From Asterias amurensis (lineage: Eukaryota > Echinodermata > Asteroidea > Forcipulatida > Asteriidae), in assembly GCF_032118995.1 (NCBI RefSeq), contig NC_092665.1, positions 5,265,501-5,329,500 of the forward strand: DNA of 64,000 bases, given 5' to 3'. The translations under genes were made by a program, and so were the position numbers. Of this stretch, positions 22,487 to 32,862 are shown in pieces. The notes under the pieces are model-generated. The model was not told the origin of the DNA. It saw only the letters and a list, made by a program, of their open reading frames with translations, and did not search any database. The stretch's first letter is position 1, and the number at the start of each line of letters is the position of its first letter.

Positions 22487-22735
22487 CAATTTAGTGGGTG
22501 CGTTCGTTTAGCTTCCCTGGGTCGACCCCGATCTGCCCGGTACGTTCGAATAGCTTTGACGGGGCTCATCCGGGTCAGCCCCCATCCCCCCCAATGCCCT
22601 GCTTGTGGAATGGGTCACTTGGGGTGACCTGAGGTACATGCCATCACCACGAGAGGGTGAGTGTGTTCGTTCGATTAGCTCTTGTCAGGGGTTCACCCGA
22701 GTGAGCACCACGGGGTCGACCCAGGGAAGCTTATC
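22487..22735. mobile_element. MITE with inverted ends, second copy
   Basis: Sister of 10090-10328: TTAGCTTCCCTGGGTCGACC at the left is inverted as GGTCGACCCAGGGAAGCTTA at the right. Confidence 0.8.
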
Positions 22736-22736
22736 A

Positions 22737-22953
22737 GGCACACTAGCCTTGCTAAAGGCAGTCGCGTTATTCGCTCCGAAAAGACGCCGCTGTAAACCCA
22801 CCCGTATACCCTGTGCGTGGTGCGTGCGACTAGACCGCATGACCCACCCGTATACACACTGTCACATCGTACGACTACTGTGCACATAAGTCATCCGCAC
22901 TCATACCACTAACCGCATGCGGAGGCCGTCAGGCCGACAGCCTTGTATGTCGG
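22737..22953. mobile_element. TAGCCTTG-family element
   Basis: Starts TAGCCTTGCTAAAGGCAGTC and includes CCCACCCGTATA twice. Ends GGAGGCCGTCAGGCCGACAG, as in the element at 9335. It directly abuts the MITE at 22487-22735. Confidence 0.65.
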
Positions 22954-22974
22954 TATACTTTGTTTTGCTGTTAT

Positions 22975-23042
22975 GGTTTTTCAGCATAATTGTATGAGGA
23001 GTTGTAATAAGATTTGTTTAAAAAAAATCTCCTCGAAAACCT
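22975..23042. repeat. 68-bp segment shared with the window's right end
   Basis: GGTTTTTCAGCATAATTGTA through TCGAAAA matches 63937-64000 with few differences. In both places it lies upstream of an ALP exon on the minus strand, so it may be conserved ALP intron, but a dispersed repeat is not excluded. Confidence 0.6.
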
Positions 23043-23861
23043 AATAGTTACGAAAGCCCTCCAGAAAAAAACAACGATGTTTAAATCTGTGATAACGGCT
23101 TGATTCGTCATAGTGGATTCACCAACGCCTCCCCTCCCATCCCTACCCCCACCCCTCCCCGCGTAAATAGCGGATGGCGTATCAGCGTTATAAATCCTTA
23201 ACGATTGAATGTGCATACAATCTAATTACATACACGTTTTGATGATTCCGTAATGATGGACTGTAAATTGTGATAACCAAATCAAAATATCTTGGCGTTT
23301 TTTTTTTAGCACTATTCGAAATAGTTGATCCTCAATGTACACGTTCTTAATAAATTGTAGGCCTCTCATTGACATGCTTGGAGTATTTATCAAATTACTG
23401 GGCCCTCGACTTCTTCAATGCTATTTATTTATTCAACAATCTTCTCCTGCATTTACAGATATTTGTTTGTTCATAACAATAAGTAAAACAATGAAAAAGG
23501 GGAGTGGTACGAGGTCTTAAGCGTTTGTCTAAAATCAACAGTATCTTAGGCCCCGTTCCCACTGGACCCCGCGTTAATTTGGCCGTAAACAAAAGACTAA
23601 GCCGAAGGCAGGCCGGGTCCTTCATCTACGACCACGACCCCGCCAGTTTGAAACGAATGTTCAAGACTATGACTTAGCACAATTTATTCTTACTAATATA
23701 GCAAAGCCATTTTCGGTTTACATGAATAGGCCCAAAAAAATTGGAATGGACTTGTAAGTTCAAACTTGTGTTAAATAAATCCTGATCAAAGTTTGTATAA
23801 ATCTCTAATAATATGCATTTGCAACTTGTCTGTACTCTGAATGTAGCTGGGGGCAAATGTG
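23043..23861. other. No gene recognised
   Basis: AT-rich, unit-1-only sequence. I looked for an ALP N-terminal exon (GDGMG motif) on the minus strand and saw none. Confidence 0.5.
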
Positions 23862-24205
23862 TGTAAACACCTTTTGTAAATTGTCAAAGACCAGTGTTCA
23901 CTCTTGCTGTATCTCAACTAAACATAAAATAACAAACCTGTGAGCTCAACTGGTCGTCGAAGTTGCGAGATAATAATGAAAGAAAAAACACCCTTGTAAC
24001 ACGAAGTTGTGTGCTTTCAGATGCTTGATTTCGAGACCCTCAAAATCTAATTCTGAGGTCTCGAAACCAAATTCGTGGAAAATTACTTCAGAGAAAGTCG
24101 TTTCTCACAGTCTTTCATACTGCCAACAGCTCCCCATTACTCGTTACCAAGTAAGGTTTTATGCTAATTTGAGTAATTAACCAATAGTGTACACTGCCTT
24201 TAAGC
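23862..24205 (+). mobile_element. MITE (right partner of the unit-2 fusion)
   Basis: The left end is degraded. The core has GTCGTCGAAGTTGCGAGATA and the diagnostic variant CACAGTCTTTCATACTGCC, ending GTGTACACTGCCTTTAA. Its right part matches the right part of the chimeric MITE at 41357-41740. Confidence 0.85.
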
Positions 24206-24529
24206 ACATTTTGAGATTTTCAATATATGAACGAGTCTTTTATGTCAAAGAAGTTGCCCAATATGGGGACAGCATCTCCGGGGACAGATTTCAATAGAAC
24301 ACCGGCCCAAGGCGGAATCCTGAATTACGTGTTTTTTAAAACAATCAAAATGACTTAAATCTCATCCAAAAGTTCATTTCATTGTTTTTGATTTGTGTGG
24401 TTTGTATTGATTGTTTTTGCTCCATTGAATTTTCTTGTTTCCCAAAAGCATTTGTGCGTTTCGGTGGTAGTAGACTCTGAGAAAACAAAGAATACAATTG
24501 AAACTAAGTTTAAAAATACCCTTTAAAGG

Positions 24530-24895
24530 GAAAGGCAGGACACATTAATAGGTAACTTTCAACCACTTGTGAGTCTTTCCACTTGGTGTATCTCAACATA
24601 TTCTTAAATTAACAAACCCGTGAACATTAATTTGAGCTCAATTGGTCGTCGAAATTGCGAGAGAATAATGGGAAAATCACCCCCGTCGCACAAGTTGTAT
24701 GCTTTCAGATGCCTTCAGTTTGAGACCTTAATAACTCGGGAAAATACTTCTTTCTCAAAAACTACGTTTCTCCAGAGAGAGCCGTTTCTAACAATGTTTT
24801 ATGCTATAAACATCTCTCCATTGCTCATTACCAAGTAAGTCTTTATGCTAGCAATTCTGTTGAGTAAATACCTATGGTGTCCAGTGCCTTTAATG
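24530..24895 (+). mobile_element. MITE, diverged
   Basis: Starts GGCAGGACACATTAATAGGT and ends ATGGTGTCCAGTGCCTTTAA. Same insertion as 42074-42435 in unit 2. Confidence 0.8.
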
Positions 24896-25254
24896 TTGCT
24901 CTGTTGGTGGCGCACTCTACTATAAATACATTGTCATTGCATTTCGATTTCGGAAAAAAAAAAAACACTGAGTTAGTGTAGTAAACATATACTTCAAAAG
25001 AGTGGAAGCACGAAAGAGATCCATCTGAACAGTATATATATTGCGTACACAGTTCTTTCTTTAATACTAAACTTGCACTTTAACTCACAATCATCGGGGA
25101 AATACATCAATTGAGCGGAAATAGAAGGAAAACGGCCAGGAACTTCAGGAAGCAATCACACAGTGCAACCCAGTAGGGCGGATATACATGTAAAAATACC
25201 ATACCATTAAACCGTGTACAAATTGATCTCCATTGGTAACATACAGCCTCATCC

Positions 25255-25600
25255 AAACCAGTGATAGAGTAAGTCACTGCTTTCAATCAGTGACTTTACC
25301 ACATACACAATGTAGTGTAGAGTTTTACACCACTGGTATCCATTCAACATACAGTATCATTCAAACCAATGATAGAGTAAGTCACTGCCATAAATCAGTG
25401 ACTTTAACACGGTATTGACCCACAATTGTAACATACAGCCTCGTCCAAACCAATGGTAGAGTAAGTCACTGCTTTCAATAAGTGACTTTAAACACTAACA
25501 TGTAGTGTAGAGTTTTACACCAATGGCATCCATTCAACATACAGTCTCATTCAAACCAATGGTAGAGTAAGTCACTGCATTCAATCAGTGACTTTAACAC
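25255..25600 (+). promoter_or_regulatory. CCAAT/hairpin repeat array upstream of C1q gene 2
   Basis: Four dyads at about 25271, 25379, 25463 and 25569. Each has arms AAGTCACTG and CAGTGACTT around a variable 8-base spacer, and in most a CCAAT lies about 15 bases upstream. One right arm has a single change. The arms hardly change while the spacers do. Position just upstream of a TATA-like promoter suggests transcription-factor sites; no factor can be named. Confidence 0.6.
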
Positions 25601-25687
25601 GTATCTATGATTGGCTGCTCATCGATTGTCAATCAAACATCGAAGTAGACTGATGGGCACTACAATGGAAATACAGCAGTATTTAAA
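25601..25687 (+). promoter_or_regulatory. Probable core promoter of C1q gene 2
   Basis: An inverted CCAAT (GATTGGCTG, about 25610) and a TATA-like TATTTAAA at 25680-25687 precede the first exon. The arrangement is conserved in unit 2 (43306). Confidence 0.6.
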
Positions 25688-25709
25688 CGCGCTGCACCAG
25701 CAGCAGTGC

Positions 25710-25780
25710 TCATAACAACTTTGCATCTTATCGGAAGAAGGAAACTGAGAAAGTTTGTACTGCAATAACACAACATCAAG
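25710..25780 (+). other. Predicted noncoding first exon of C1q gene 2
   Basis: About 70 bases from an initiator-like CTCATAAC to a strong donor (CATCAAG followed by GTAAGT at 25781). The next suitable plus-strand acceptor that meets a gene is at 29492, directly before the C1q start codon, giving an intron of about 3.7 kb. The exon has no ATG. Transcription is inferred. Confidence 0.55.
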
Positions 25781-25926
25781 GTAAGTGTTTCTCAATATAC
25801 TGTCGGACCCGGACTATGGCTTCTAGATGCATTCAGTGTATTTTAGGGTAGCCTATTATTTCAAGAATGTTGCACTTTTGGCCCAAGAAGGGGCACCACT
25901 CTACCCAATAAAGCAGTAAAATTAAC

Positions 25927-26091
25927 GGTGCTTTACCTGGCAGCTGGTGCCAGGTAAAATGCAGTAAATTTCACAGTAGCAGTTTTGTAAAATTGTGCCT
26001 TGAAGGAGTATTTTGCTAAACTCCACTTTGAAATTTACTGCACTTTTAATACCTAGCACCCTGGCTGCCAGGTATACAAAGCACCGTAATT
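25927..26091. mobile_element. Foldback MITE in the C1q intron
   Basis: ACGGTGCTTTACCTGGCAGC on the left is inverted on the right (GCTGCCAGGTATACAAAGCA followed by CCGT). TGCAGTAAATTTC is inverted inside. Orthologous copy at 43556-43714. Confidence 0.8.
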
Positions 26092-26925
26092 TTGACGGAT
26101 TATTTTTAACAGCGTATTCAGCTGAAGTTCTCATGAAGTGTTTGGGTCACTTGATCTCTGCCAACATTAGTGTACTGTGGTACTGTTTGGTGGTACAGAC
26201 TGTAATGCCGTTGCATTTCCCTTTGAAACCACGATACATAGCGTTGTGTCGTTGGGGCTTTTATCACCATACTTGCAAGTGGTTTCCGTTTTGGAGCAGC
26301 AAGTTCCGCTGGTATTCTGTACATTGTCTTGTTCGAAAAGTGGGCAATAAAAGTTTACCAAGACAGTTTCAGTTGAATGTGCTTGATATTCTGCTCGTTT
26401 TAATGTGTGTGTACTATTCATCCAAAAGCTGTCAACAAAATTAACAACAAGTACTGATGAAATGGCATTGTGTGACATGACCACTTTGTTATTTTCTTTT
26501 ATGTTGTGGGTAAAACAAAACAAGATTGAACATAATGCAACACTTTCACAATTATTATGGTGAGCGGTGTTTTGTACAGCCGACGTGGGGAGGGGCAACC
26601 GAGGTGAATCCGAGTTTGCGTGTTTGCCCCAAAAGTTTACACAAAACCTGGACCCCGTCACGGCGGAGCATGCAACATTAATTGTTTAATTTTACCATGA
26701 TAATCGATTCCTCTTGTTTGGGGACAAATTATTACCATCCTCCATTATTGTTACGACAATAATGACACAGTTTAAAACTATGACATCATATTTTGTAAGC
26801 CAAAACATGGTGGCACACTGTCTTATGGTGCTGTCACTTGACGTTTTAGCCAGCGTATGTCAACGTAAGAAAATTTTAGCGAGTACGCTGGCGTACGTCG
26901 AATAATTATGGGTAAAGGCCCCGTC
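26092..26925. other. C1q intron sequence without recognised gene
   Basis: Open frames of 143 (plus) and 164 (minus) codons overlap here but are not preserved at full length in unit 2. They match no family I know. Confidence 0.5.
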
Positions 26926-26930
26926 ACACC

Positions 26931-28380
26931 TTGACGTTTAAGCCAGCGTATGCCGACGTATGACAATTTTGGCGGCTACGCTGGTGTACGTCAAATAAGT
27001 TATGGATAACTTTGTATAAGTTAAGAGCACGATGACACACGCTGATATACACGACGATGTAAGGCGTGTGGCTCATAAAGGCACTGTCACACATTGACGT
27101 TTTAGTCAGCGTATGCCGACGTATGCAAATTTTAGCGACTACGCTGGCGTAAGTCGAACAAGTTATGGGTAAGTTTTGTATAAGTTAAGAGCACGATGAA
27201 ACACGCTGATATACACGTCGATGTAAGTCGTGTGGCTCATAAAGGCACTGTCAAACATTGACGTTTTAGTCAGCGTATGCCGACGTTTGCAAATTTCTCT
27301 AAAACGTTGGCATACGCTGAACTACCGATGGATTTTTCAATTTTGAGCGTATACGAAGCGTTTTCATAACGAGGTGGACGGATGCATACTGTAGAAGTAA
27401 CTTACACAGAGCGTTTCCATAACGAATGCTTAGCGTTTGACGGCGTTCACAACTTATGTTCTACGATGGTCCAACTACTGCATAGAGCGCGGGGGCAGCG
27501 TATTGCCGACGATGTAATCCTCATGCGAACCCAAATTGTATATACCGATTCACATAACTCTGCCAATACATCATTACATGGTAGCTGTAAGTTTAGAAAC
27601 AAGTTTAGTAAGTTCTGTGGTCATCCGGAACACGTTAAATACGTTCGACGTAAGTTCAAAGCATATTACTCATATAGGTTATAAGAAATACGTTTTTGGT
27701 TCTCTAGACATTATATCGACGTATGTCGATTTCTGATAACCTTACAAGTAACGTGTGGGAACGGGCGTCATCGATTTTATAACGCACCTACAACTTATGC
27801 GGAACTTATGAACCACACGCTGGCACACTTAGATTTTGTTGTGCGTGCACACAATTTCTCGACGACCTCGCCTTACTACGACGTACACGGCGTGTTTCAG
27901 CGTGCTCTTAACTTATACAAAACTTACCCATAACTTATTCGACTTACGCCAGCGTATTCGCCCAAATTTTGAATACGTCGGCATACGCTTGCTAAAACGT
28001 CTAGGTGTGACAGGGCCTTAACATTCAACAGTAGTAACGTGCTTTGAACCTACCTCGAACGTATTTGACGCTCTCCGGACGACCACATAACTTGATGAAT
28101 GTGATTCTAACTTACAGCTACCGTATAATGGCGTATTGGCAGCGTTTTTGTGAATCGGATACTACAATGTCAAGTGCAGTTATTATTTCAATCGTCGAGA
28201 GGCACCCTCTTTGAAGGCAACTGCATGTGATCGCCGGCAATACGCTGCCGCGCGTTATGCAGTAGTTAGATTACCGTAGAACGTAAGCTGTGAACGCTGT
28301 TAACAGGCTAAACATTCGTTATTGAAACGTTCTACGTAAGTACGCTGACTAAAACGTCAAGGTGTGACAGTGCCGTAAGT
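26931..28380. mobile_element. DNA transposon cluster with long repeated inverted ends
   Basis: The end motif GTCACACCTTGACGTTTAAG recurs as variants at about 26936, 27086 and 27248, roughly 150-165 bases apart. It is inverted near 27990-28018 (AAACGTCTAGGTGTGACAGG) and again near 28345-28372. Arms of about 170 bases include CAGCGTATGCCGACGTATG. No transposase seen. The unit-2 copy is at 44540-46110 with different internal rearrangements. Confidence 0.7.
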
Positions 28381-28729
28381 TAAGATCACGGCTAAATACG
28401 CCGATATACGTCTTTGTATTATGCTTTAAACCGAAATTATTTGACGTGTTCCGGACGACCACTTTTGATGAAATTAAGTAGTGGCAGCGTATTGGGAAAT
28501 CGGTATACACTAATTGGGTTCGAAGGAGAATACAGTGATGCCAAGTGCAGTTATTATTTCAAACGTCGAGGTACCATGCAATACGCTGCTGCGCGCTATG
28601 CAGTAGTTAGACTATTCGTAGATAGCGTATCTTTTTACACGAGGAGAAATCCTCACAATGTAGACAAGTTGAGGAATCTTTCTTGGATTATAAAATGAGC
28701 GAAGTGATACGGACAGGAGCTCAATGTAT

Positions 28730-28935
28730 AGGGTGTTGGTTTAATCTCAAACAATCACTGTGTTGCACCATCTCTTGTTGATATAGAGGCATACGCGCCC
28801 CAGCCTGTATCTTCCCTGTAATTTTGTAATCTCTGTCAAGTCGAATCCGAGATCCAAAGCCGTCTATATGGAGATCATCACTCTGGGTTGTATTTTCTAA
28901 CAATGTCTCGGTGAAGGATACCAGAGTCTATGTGT
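28730..28935 (-). mobile_element. LINE endonuclease-domain fragment
   Basis: The minus strand reads SRIRLDRDYKITGKIQAG and, one frame over, CLYINKRWCNTVIV, the conserved stretch of LINE apurinic endonucleases. About 200 bases remain, frameshifted. The same fragment is at 46445-46650 in unit 2. Confidence 0.6.
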
Positions 28936-29492
28936 TTACGCATGTGATTAAACGAGCTCATCCATTTTGGGGCATAGGGAACGGCAATGGGCAATACCAT
29001 TGTTGGGAGAAAGATTTTACCGGTCTGATTAAATTTCTTTCTCCTCACCACCCATATTTCCTCTTTTTCTCCTTTTAAAGTTGTGTATTATTGTCTGGCA
29101 GTTGTTTGGGTGTCATTGGGGAGCATTTCAACACGATATTCAGTATGTTAAAGATCAAACGAGCCAACGGCACCCTGCCGTAAGCTAAGTAGGTACTCAA
29201 GTGTGTAGCGGTAGCCACTTTATTGTGTGGAGCGATTATTTAGCTCAACACAACATAACACTTACGATCAATACGGCCAGGTACATATTTTAACACACAC
29301 ATGCTCATTCTAGCGAAACACAAATTGACTAAAACGTGGTTAATGTGGAAAGTAGCGATAAAGAACTTCCACAAACACATGGATAACGTGAATAAATTGG
29401 AGCTGACAAAAAACTGGTGGTCACCGCTAGAGCAGCGCCACTATGGCTGCATGTTTTTTATCGTATGTTTTATGTATCCAATTAAATTACAG
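28936..29492 (+). other. 3' part of the C1q gene 2 intron
   Basis: Conserved with 46651-47089. Ends in a pyrimidine-poor but usable acceptor (AAATTACAG) immediately before the ATG. An open frame runs through from 29301 but is not conserved as protein. Confidence 0.5.
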
Positions 29493-30683
29493 ATGAAGAT
29501 TACCATAGCAACAGTGCCCCTTCTTCTTGGTATTTTGCAAGTTCCGTTCATGGTGGCTAAAACAGCAGTTTCACCTGATCCGGAGACGACGTGTAACTCC
29601 TGCTGCCAGGGCCCAGCCGGTATACCTGGAATTCCCGGGTCAAATGGGAACCATGGTCAAGGGCTTGTAGGGTCCCCTGGTGAGGTAGGTCAACCCGGGG
29701 CTAAAGGAGACATGGGGTCAGATGGACTAGCTGGTGAGCGAGGCGCTAATAAAGGGGATACTGGACTTAAGGGAGATCAAGGAGTCGGTCAACCAGGGAA
29801 ACAAGGACCTCCAGGTCTGCCTGGGATGAATGGTCTGAATGGGGAGAGAGGAAAACCTGGACCAGCTGGACAGACCGGCGAAGCAGGTGAGCCCGGGGGA
29901 AATGGAGACATCGGGTCAGATGGACTGGTTGGTGCGCCAGGCGCTAAAGGGGATCATGGACTGAAGGGAGAGCAAGGACTCGGTCAACAGGGCAGAAAGG
30001 GACTTCGAGGTCTGCCTGGGATGAATGGTCTGAAGGGGGAGAGAGGTGAACCTGGACCAGCTGGACAGACCGGCGAAGCAGGTGAGCCCGGGGGAAATGG
30101 AGACATCGGGTCAGATGGACTGGTTGGTGCGCCAGGCGCTAAAGGGGATCATGGACTGAAGGGAGAGCAAGGAGTCGGTCAACAGGGCAGAAAGGGACTT
30201 CGAGGTCTGTCTGGGATAAATGGTCTGAAAGGGGAGAGAGGTGAACCTGGACCAGCTGGACAGACTGGTGAAGCAGGTGAATGTAGTACGCGACGGTCCG
30301 CCTTCACTGCAGTGAGGAACACCGCCTTCAGCCCTACATCCATATGGGATCCTCTGCCCTTTGAAGAGTTATTGTTTTTAGAGGAAGGGACTGATTTCAA
30401 CTTGAATAACGGCGCGTTTACGTGTACTCTGCCTGGGGTATACGTATTGATGTTCTCAGTCCGGAAATTATCACATGGGTCTTCCCTATGGGTCAAGCTG
30501 ATGAAGAACGGTAACGCCATTGTTGCAGGGGGTGTATACGCTGCAGGTACTCATCATGTGAGCAGCAGTGCAGTGATTCCCCTGCACTATGGAGATCAAG
30601 TTCACTTAGCTGTACGCGGTCAAGTAAATAGTTTCCCTGTCCATTACACGTCTTTCACTGGATTCCTGCTGTACGAAATCTAA
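29493..30683 (+). CDS. Secreted collagen-like C1q-domain protein, copy 2
   Basis: 396 residues in one coding exon, starting MKITIATVPLLLGIL directly after the splice acceptor. The open frame extends 64 codons upstream, but that part is intronic in copy 3. Signal peptide, CNSCC cluster, a long collagen stalk, a cysteine (GECSTRR) and a C1q domain (about 267-396). The stalk has three copies of a 65-residue module that ends [12 protein letters not shown]; the last two are nearly identical, pointing to recent unequal exchange. A 3-base insertion (GANKGD) breaks the Gly-X-Y register once. Hallmarks include FTCTLPGVY, LMKNG, GDQVHL and FTGFLLYE. No disabling change is seen. Probable trimeric secreted recognition protein; ligand unknown. 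Promoter and first exon are predicted at 25601-25780. Confidence 0.92.
   Translation: MKITIATVPLLLGILQVPFMVAKTAVSPDPETTCNSCCQGPAGIPGIPGSNGNHGQGLVGSPGEVGQPGAKGDMGSDGLAGERGANKGDTGLKGDQGVGQPGKQGPPGLPGMNGLNGERGKPGPAGQTGEAGEPGGNGDIGSDGLVGAPGAKGDHGLKGEQGLGQQGRKGLRGLPGMNGLKGERGEPGPAGQTGEAGEPGGNGDIGSDGLVGAPGAKGDHGLKGEQGVGQQGRKGLRGLSGINGLKGERGEPGPAGQTGEAGECSTRRSAFTAVRNTAFSPTSIWDPLPFEELLFLEEGTDFNLNNGAFTCTLPGVYVLMFSVRKLSHGSSLWVKLMKNGNAIVAGGVYAAGTHHVSSSAVIPLHYGDQVHLAVRGQVNSFPVHYTSFTGFLLYEI
29888..30282 (+). repeat. 195-bp collagen-coding module repeated in tandem
   Basis: Two adjacent 195-bp copies (GGNGDIGSDGLVGAPGAKGD to QTGEAGE) follow a more diverged first copy at about 29690-29887. Copy 3 has one fewer module and copy 1 has two fewer. 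Confidence 0.9.
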
Positions 30684-30699
30684 ATCAAACATAAAAACA

Positions 30700-31295
30700 C
30701 ACGGAAACGATTAAATGTTTTAGACAACGATTTAAATAAACTAATATGCAACTATATAGTTTTTACAAATATAATAATAATGAGTTAATCGTGGAAAATC
30801 GAACGTGTGTTTAGATGAATCGAATAAAATTACTTTATTATTAATTGTTTTATTATTTGCAGGACAATAAGTATGGAAAAGACGTTTTATTTGAACACTT
30901 GATTTGCAAACGTGTATTGTGACAATAACTTTCAACGTGTTTTTGTCACGTAAACAGTGCTATAAATATAAGTTCATCCCTTTTTTGAGTTTATTACATT
31001 CACGTTTAAATGTTTTAGACAACGATTTAAATACACTAATATGCAACTATATAGTTTTTACAAATATAATAATAATGAGTTAATCGTGGAAAATCGAACG
31101 TGGATTTAGATGAATCGAATAAAATTACTTTATTATTAATTGTTTTATTATTTGCAGGACAATAAGTATGGAAAAGACGTTTTATTGAACACTTGATTTT
31201 GCAAACGTGTATTGTGACAACAACTTTCAACGTGTTTTTGTCACGTAAACAGTGCTATAAATATCAGTTCATCCCTTTTTTGAGTTTTTTTTTTG
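30700..31295. repeat. 295-bp tandem duplication behind C1q gene 2
   Basis: The 3' flank beginning GTTTTAGACAACGATTTAAA is repeated 295 bases further on, including ATCGTGGAAAATCGAACGTG. The first copy holds the AATAAA; the second has ATACAC at that position. Units 1 and 3 have a single copy. Confidence 0.9.
30735..30740 (+). promoter_or_regulatory. Poly(A) signal, C1q gene 2
   Basis: AATAAA 52 bases after the stop codon, conserved with copies 1 and 3. Confidence 0.7.
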
Positions 31296-32274
31296 CATTT
31301 TCTGTAAAGTTTGAAATTTCTGCAGCCTGTAATTCCGTCCGAGGGTGCAATGATGAGTCCTTGAAACCATGACGAGTCCATAAAATGCAAAATGAAACTA
31401 CGCAACAAAAACTGACAGTTTATTAAACAGTATATACAAAACTTCAGATTCCTGATTTCTGATACAGACTCAGACTTATAATTCATTGTGGCCTCCGATT
31501 GTGCCGGCAATTTTATTTCAAACATTTTAAATTGGTTGAAAAAGCTGTACCCTGTTAAGGCAACAAAATACAAGTAATTCACCTAACAACTGGTACCAGT
31601 TGTAGATTCGTTAATGTACAATACTTATGATATTAAACTAACGACAACCTGTAATGAAAAAGAACTTGCGTTGTAAAGTTACCAGAAAACATTTATTTTG
31701 TGTCGCTTTTTGAACACGTTTCGATATGGAGAAATATTTAATTTTTCGTCGTGGTTTGAGCGTTTCTTTGTTTTCACATGAGAAAGCACTTTTTTTTAAT
31801 GCAGATGAAACATTGAGTATTCGTTTTGAATCACTTTCGTATAAAACGTTTGATGATGTCACGACTAACATGTCAAAGAGGGGAAAATATATTACACTTA
31901 CAGTGATTCGTTAAACCGTCACATCGGCATGAAACCAATACACCATCTTAGTGTGAATTTGGAAAATAAAAATTTCCTCACTTCGACCGTGACTTAATTA
32001 TTCGGAATATCAGCTGATTACACAATGTCGCATTTTACCTTACACAGAAAGGTTTCGTTGACAGTAATATTGTGACCCACTCTGTGATTTTTGTTAGAAC
32101 TATATTTGCATGGTATAGCCTGTTGGGGGTAAAAAATATTCTTATAAAATAGCACTATATGTAAGCTTTAATATGATGCATAATGTTAACATGTTTCCAA
32201 GAAGTAAACCAGACATTTTAATAAATAACCTGAGCACATGCAAATTTATTAAAAATGGGGTCGAGTTTAAAGGG
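31296..32274. other. C1q 3' flank, noncoding
   Basis: Aligned with units 1 and 3. Nothing coding recognised. From about 32070 the sequence is missing in unit 1. Confidence 0.5.
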
Positions 32275-32862
32275 TTAAAGTCACCTGGAAATAGAATTTA
32301 TTTTTCTTCAAACATTAGAGTATATTTATGTTAATGAACAATAACATAATTTGTTGAGTTATTGTTTGTAACGATTTTACATGTTTAAAAAATAGATAAA
32401 GTTGTTGGGGGTGACTCCGCCTACCTCTTTTGTGAAGTCAATCGAGGCAGACTTTGCCTAGATCGTACATTGAACACACGTACGTGCAATTACATGCAAG
32501 TTCTATTTTTTACGTTTCGAAAAAAGGTTTATTTCTCGCATTTTTTCGGCAATGTCGACCACGTGTATTGCTGCTGGAGGCAGCAAAATAACTAAAAATG
32601 GGGTCAGTTTGCAAAGTGGTTCGGTCCGACGTCTTTTCCAGCGCTGTGCAGCAAACACTTTGAGCCGTCCTGCTTCAAATATCGCGCCTCGATTGACGTC
32701 ACGAACAGCGCCCTCTCGGGTCGGGCCTACTTTTAAATCTGTTAATTATGGAAACTAAATTTATAGAACCTTAGTTTATTCATTTTCTACTCATCAAAAC
32801 ACATGTTTTAGTGAGTGACAAAAGCTTTATTTTGACAAAACACCACTATTAGGTGACTTTAA
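32275..32862 (+). mobile_element. DNA transposon relic with a THAP fragment (P-element-like?)
   Basis: Perfect 12-base inverted ends TTAAAGTCACCT (32275 on the left, 32851-32862 on the right) enclose a degenerate THAP zinc-finger sequence. THAP domains head P-element-type transposases, so a P-like source is plausible, but the rest of a transposase is absent. In unit 3 the right end is deleted. Confidence 0.55.
32552..32756 (+). pseudogene. Degenerate THAP zinc-finger fragment
   Basis: One frame starts MSTTCIAAGG, like a THAP start but with the second zinc cysteine replaced by glycine. Another frame continues with KWFGPTSFPALCSKHFEPSCF, the C-x2-H-F half of the C2CH motif. The two halves are out of frame and the linker is short. 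The same two defects are in unit 3 (49599), so they predate that duplication. Confidence 0.65.

Noticed and set aside
26013-26661. 143- and 164-codon frames on opposite strands in the C1q intron
   Set aside because: Both overlap, neither is kept at full length in unit 2, and they resemble no protein family.
29301-29492. Sixty-four-codon N-terminal extension of C1q gene 2
   Set aside because: It lies upstream of a splice acceptor, is not conserved in copies 1 and 3, and would bury the signal peptide.
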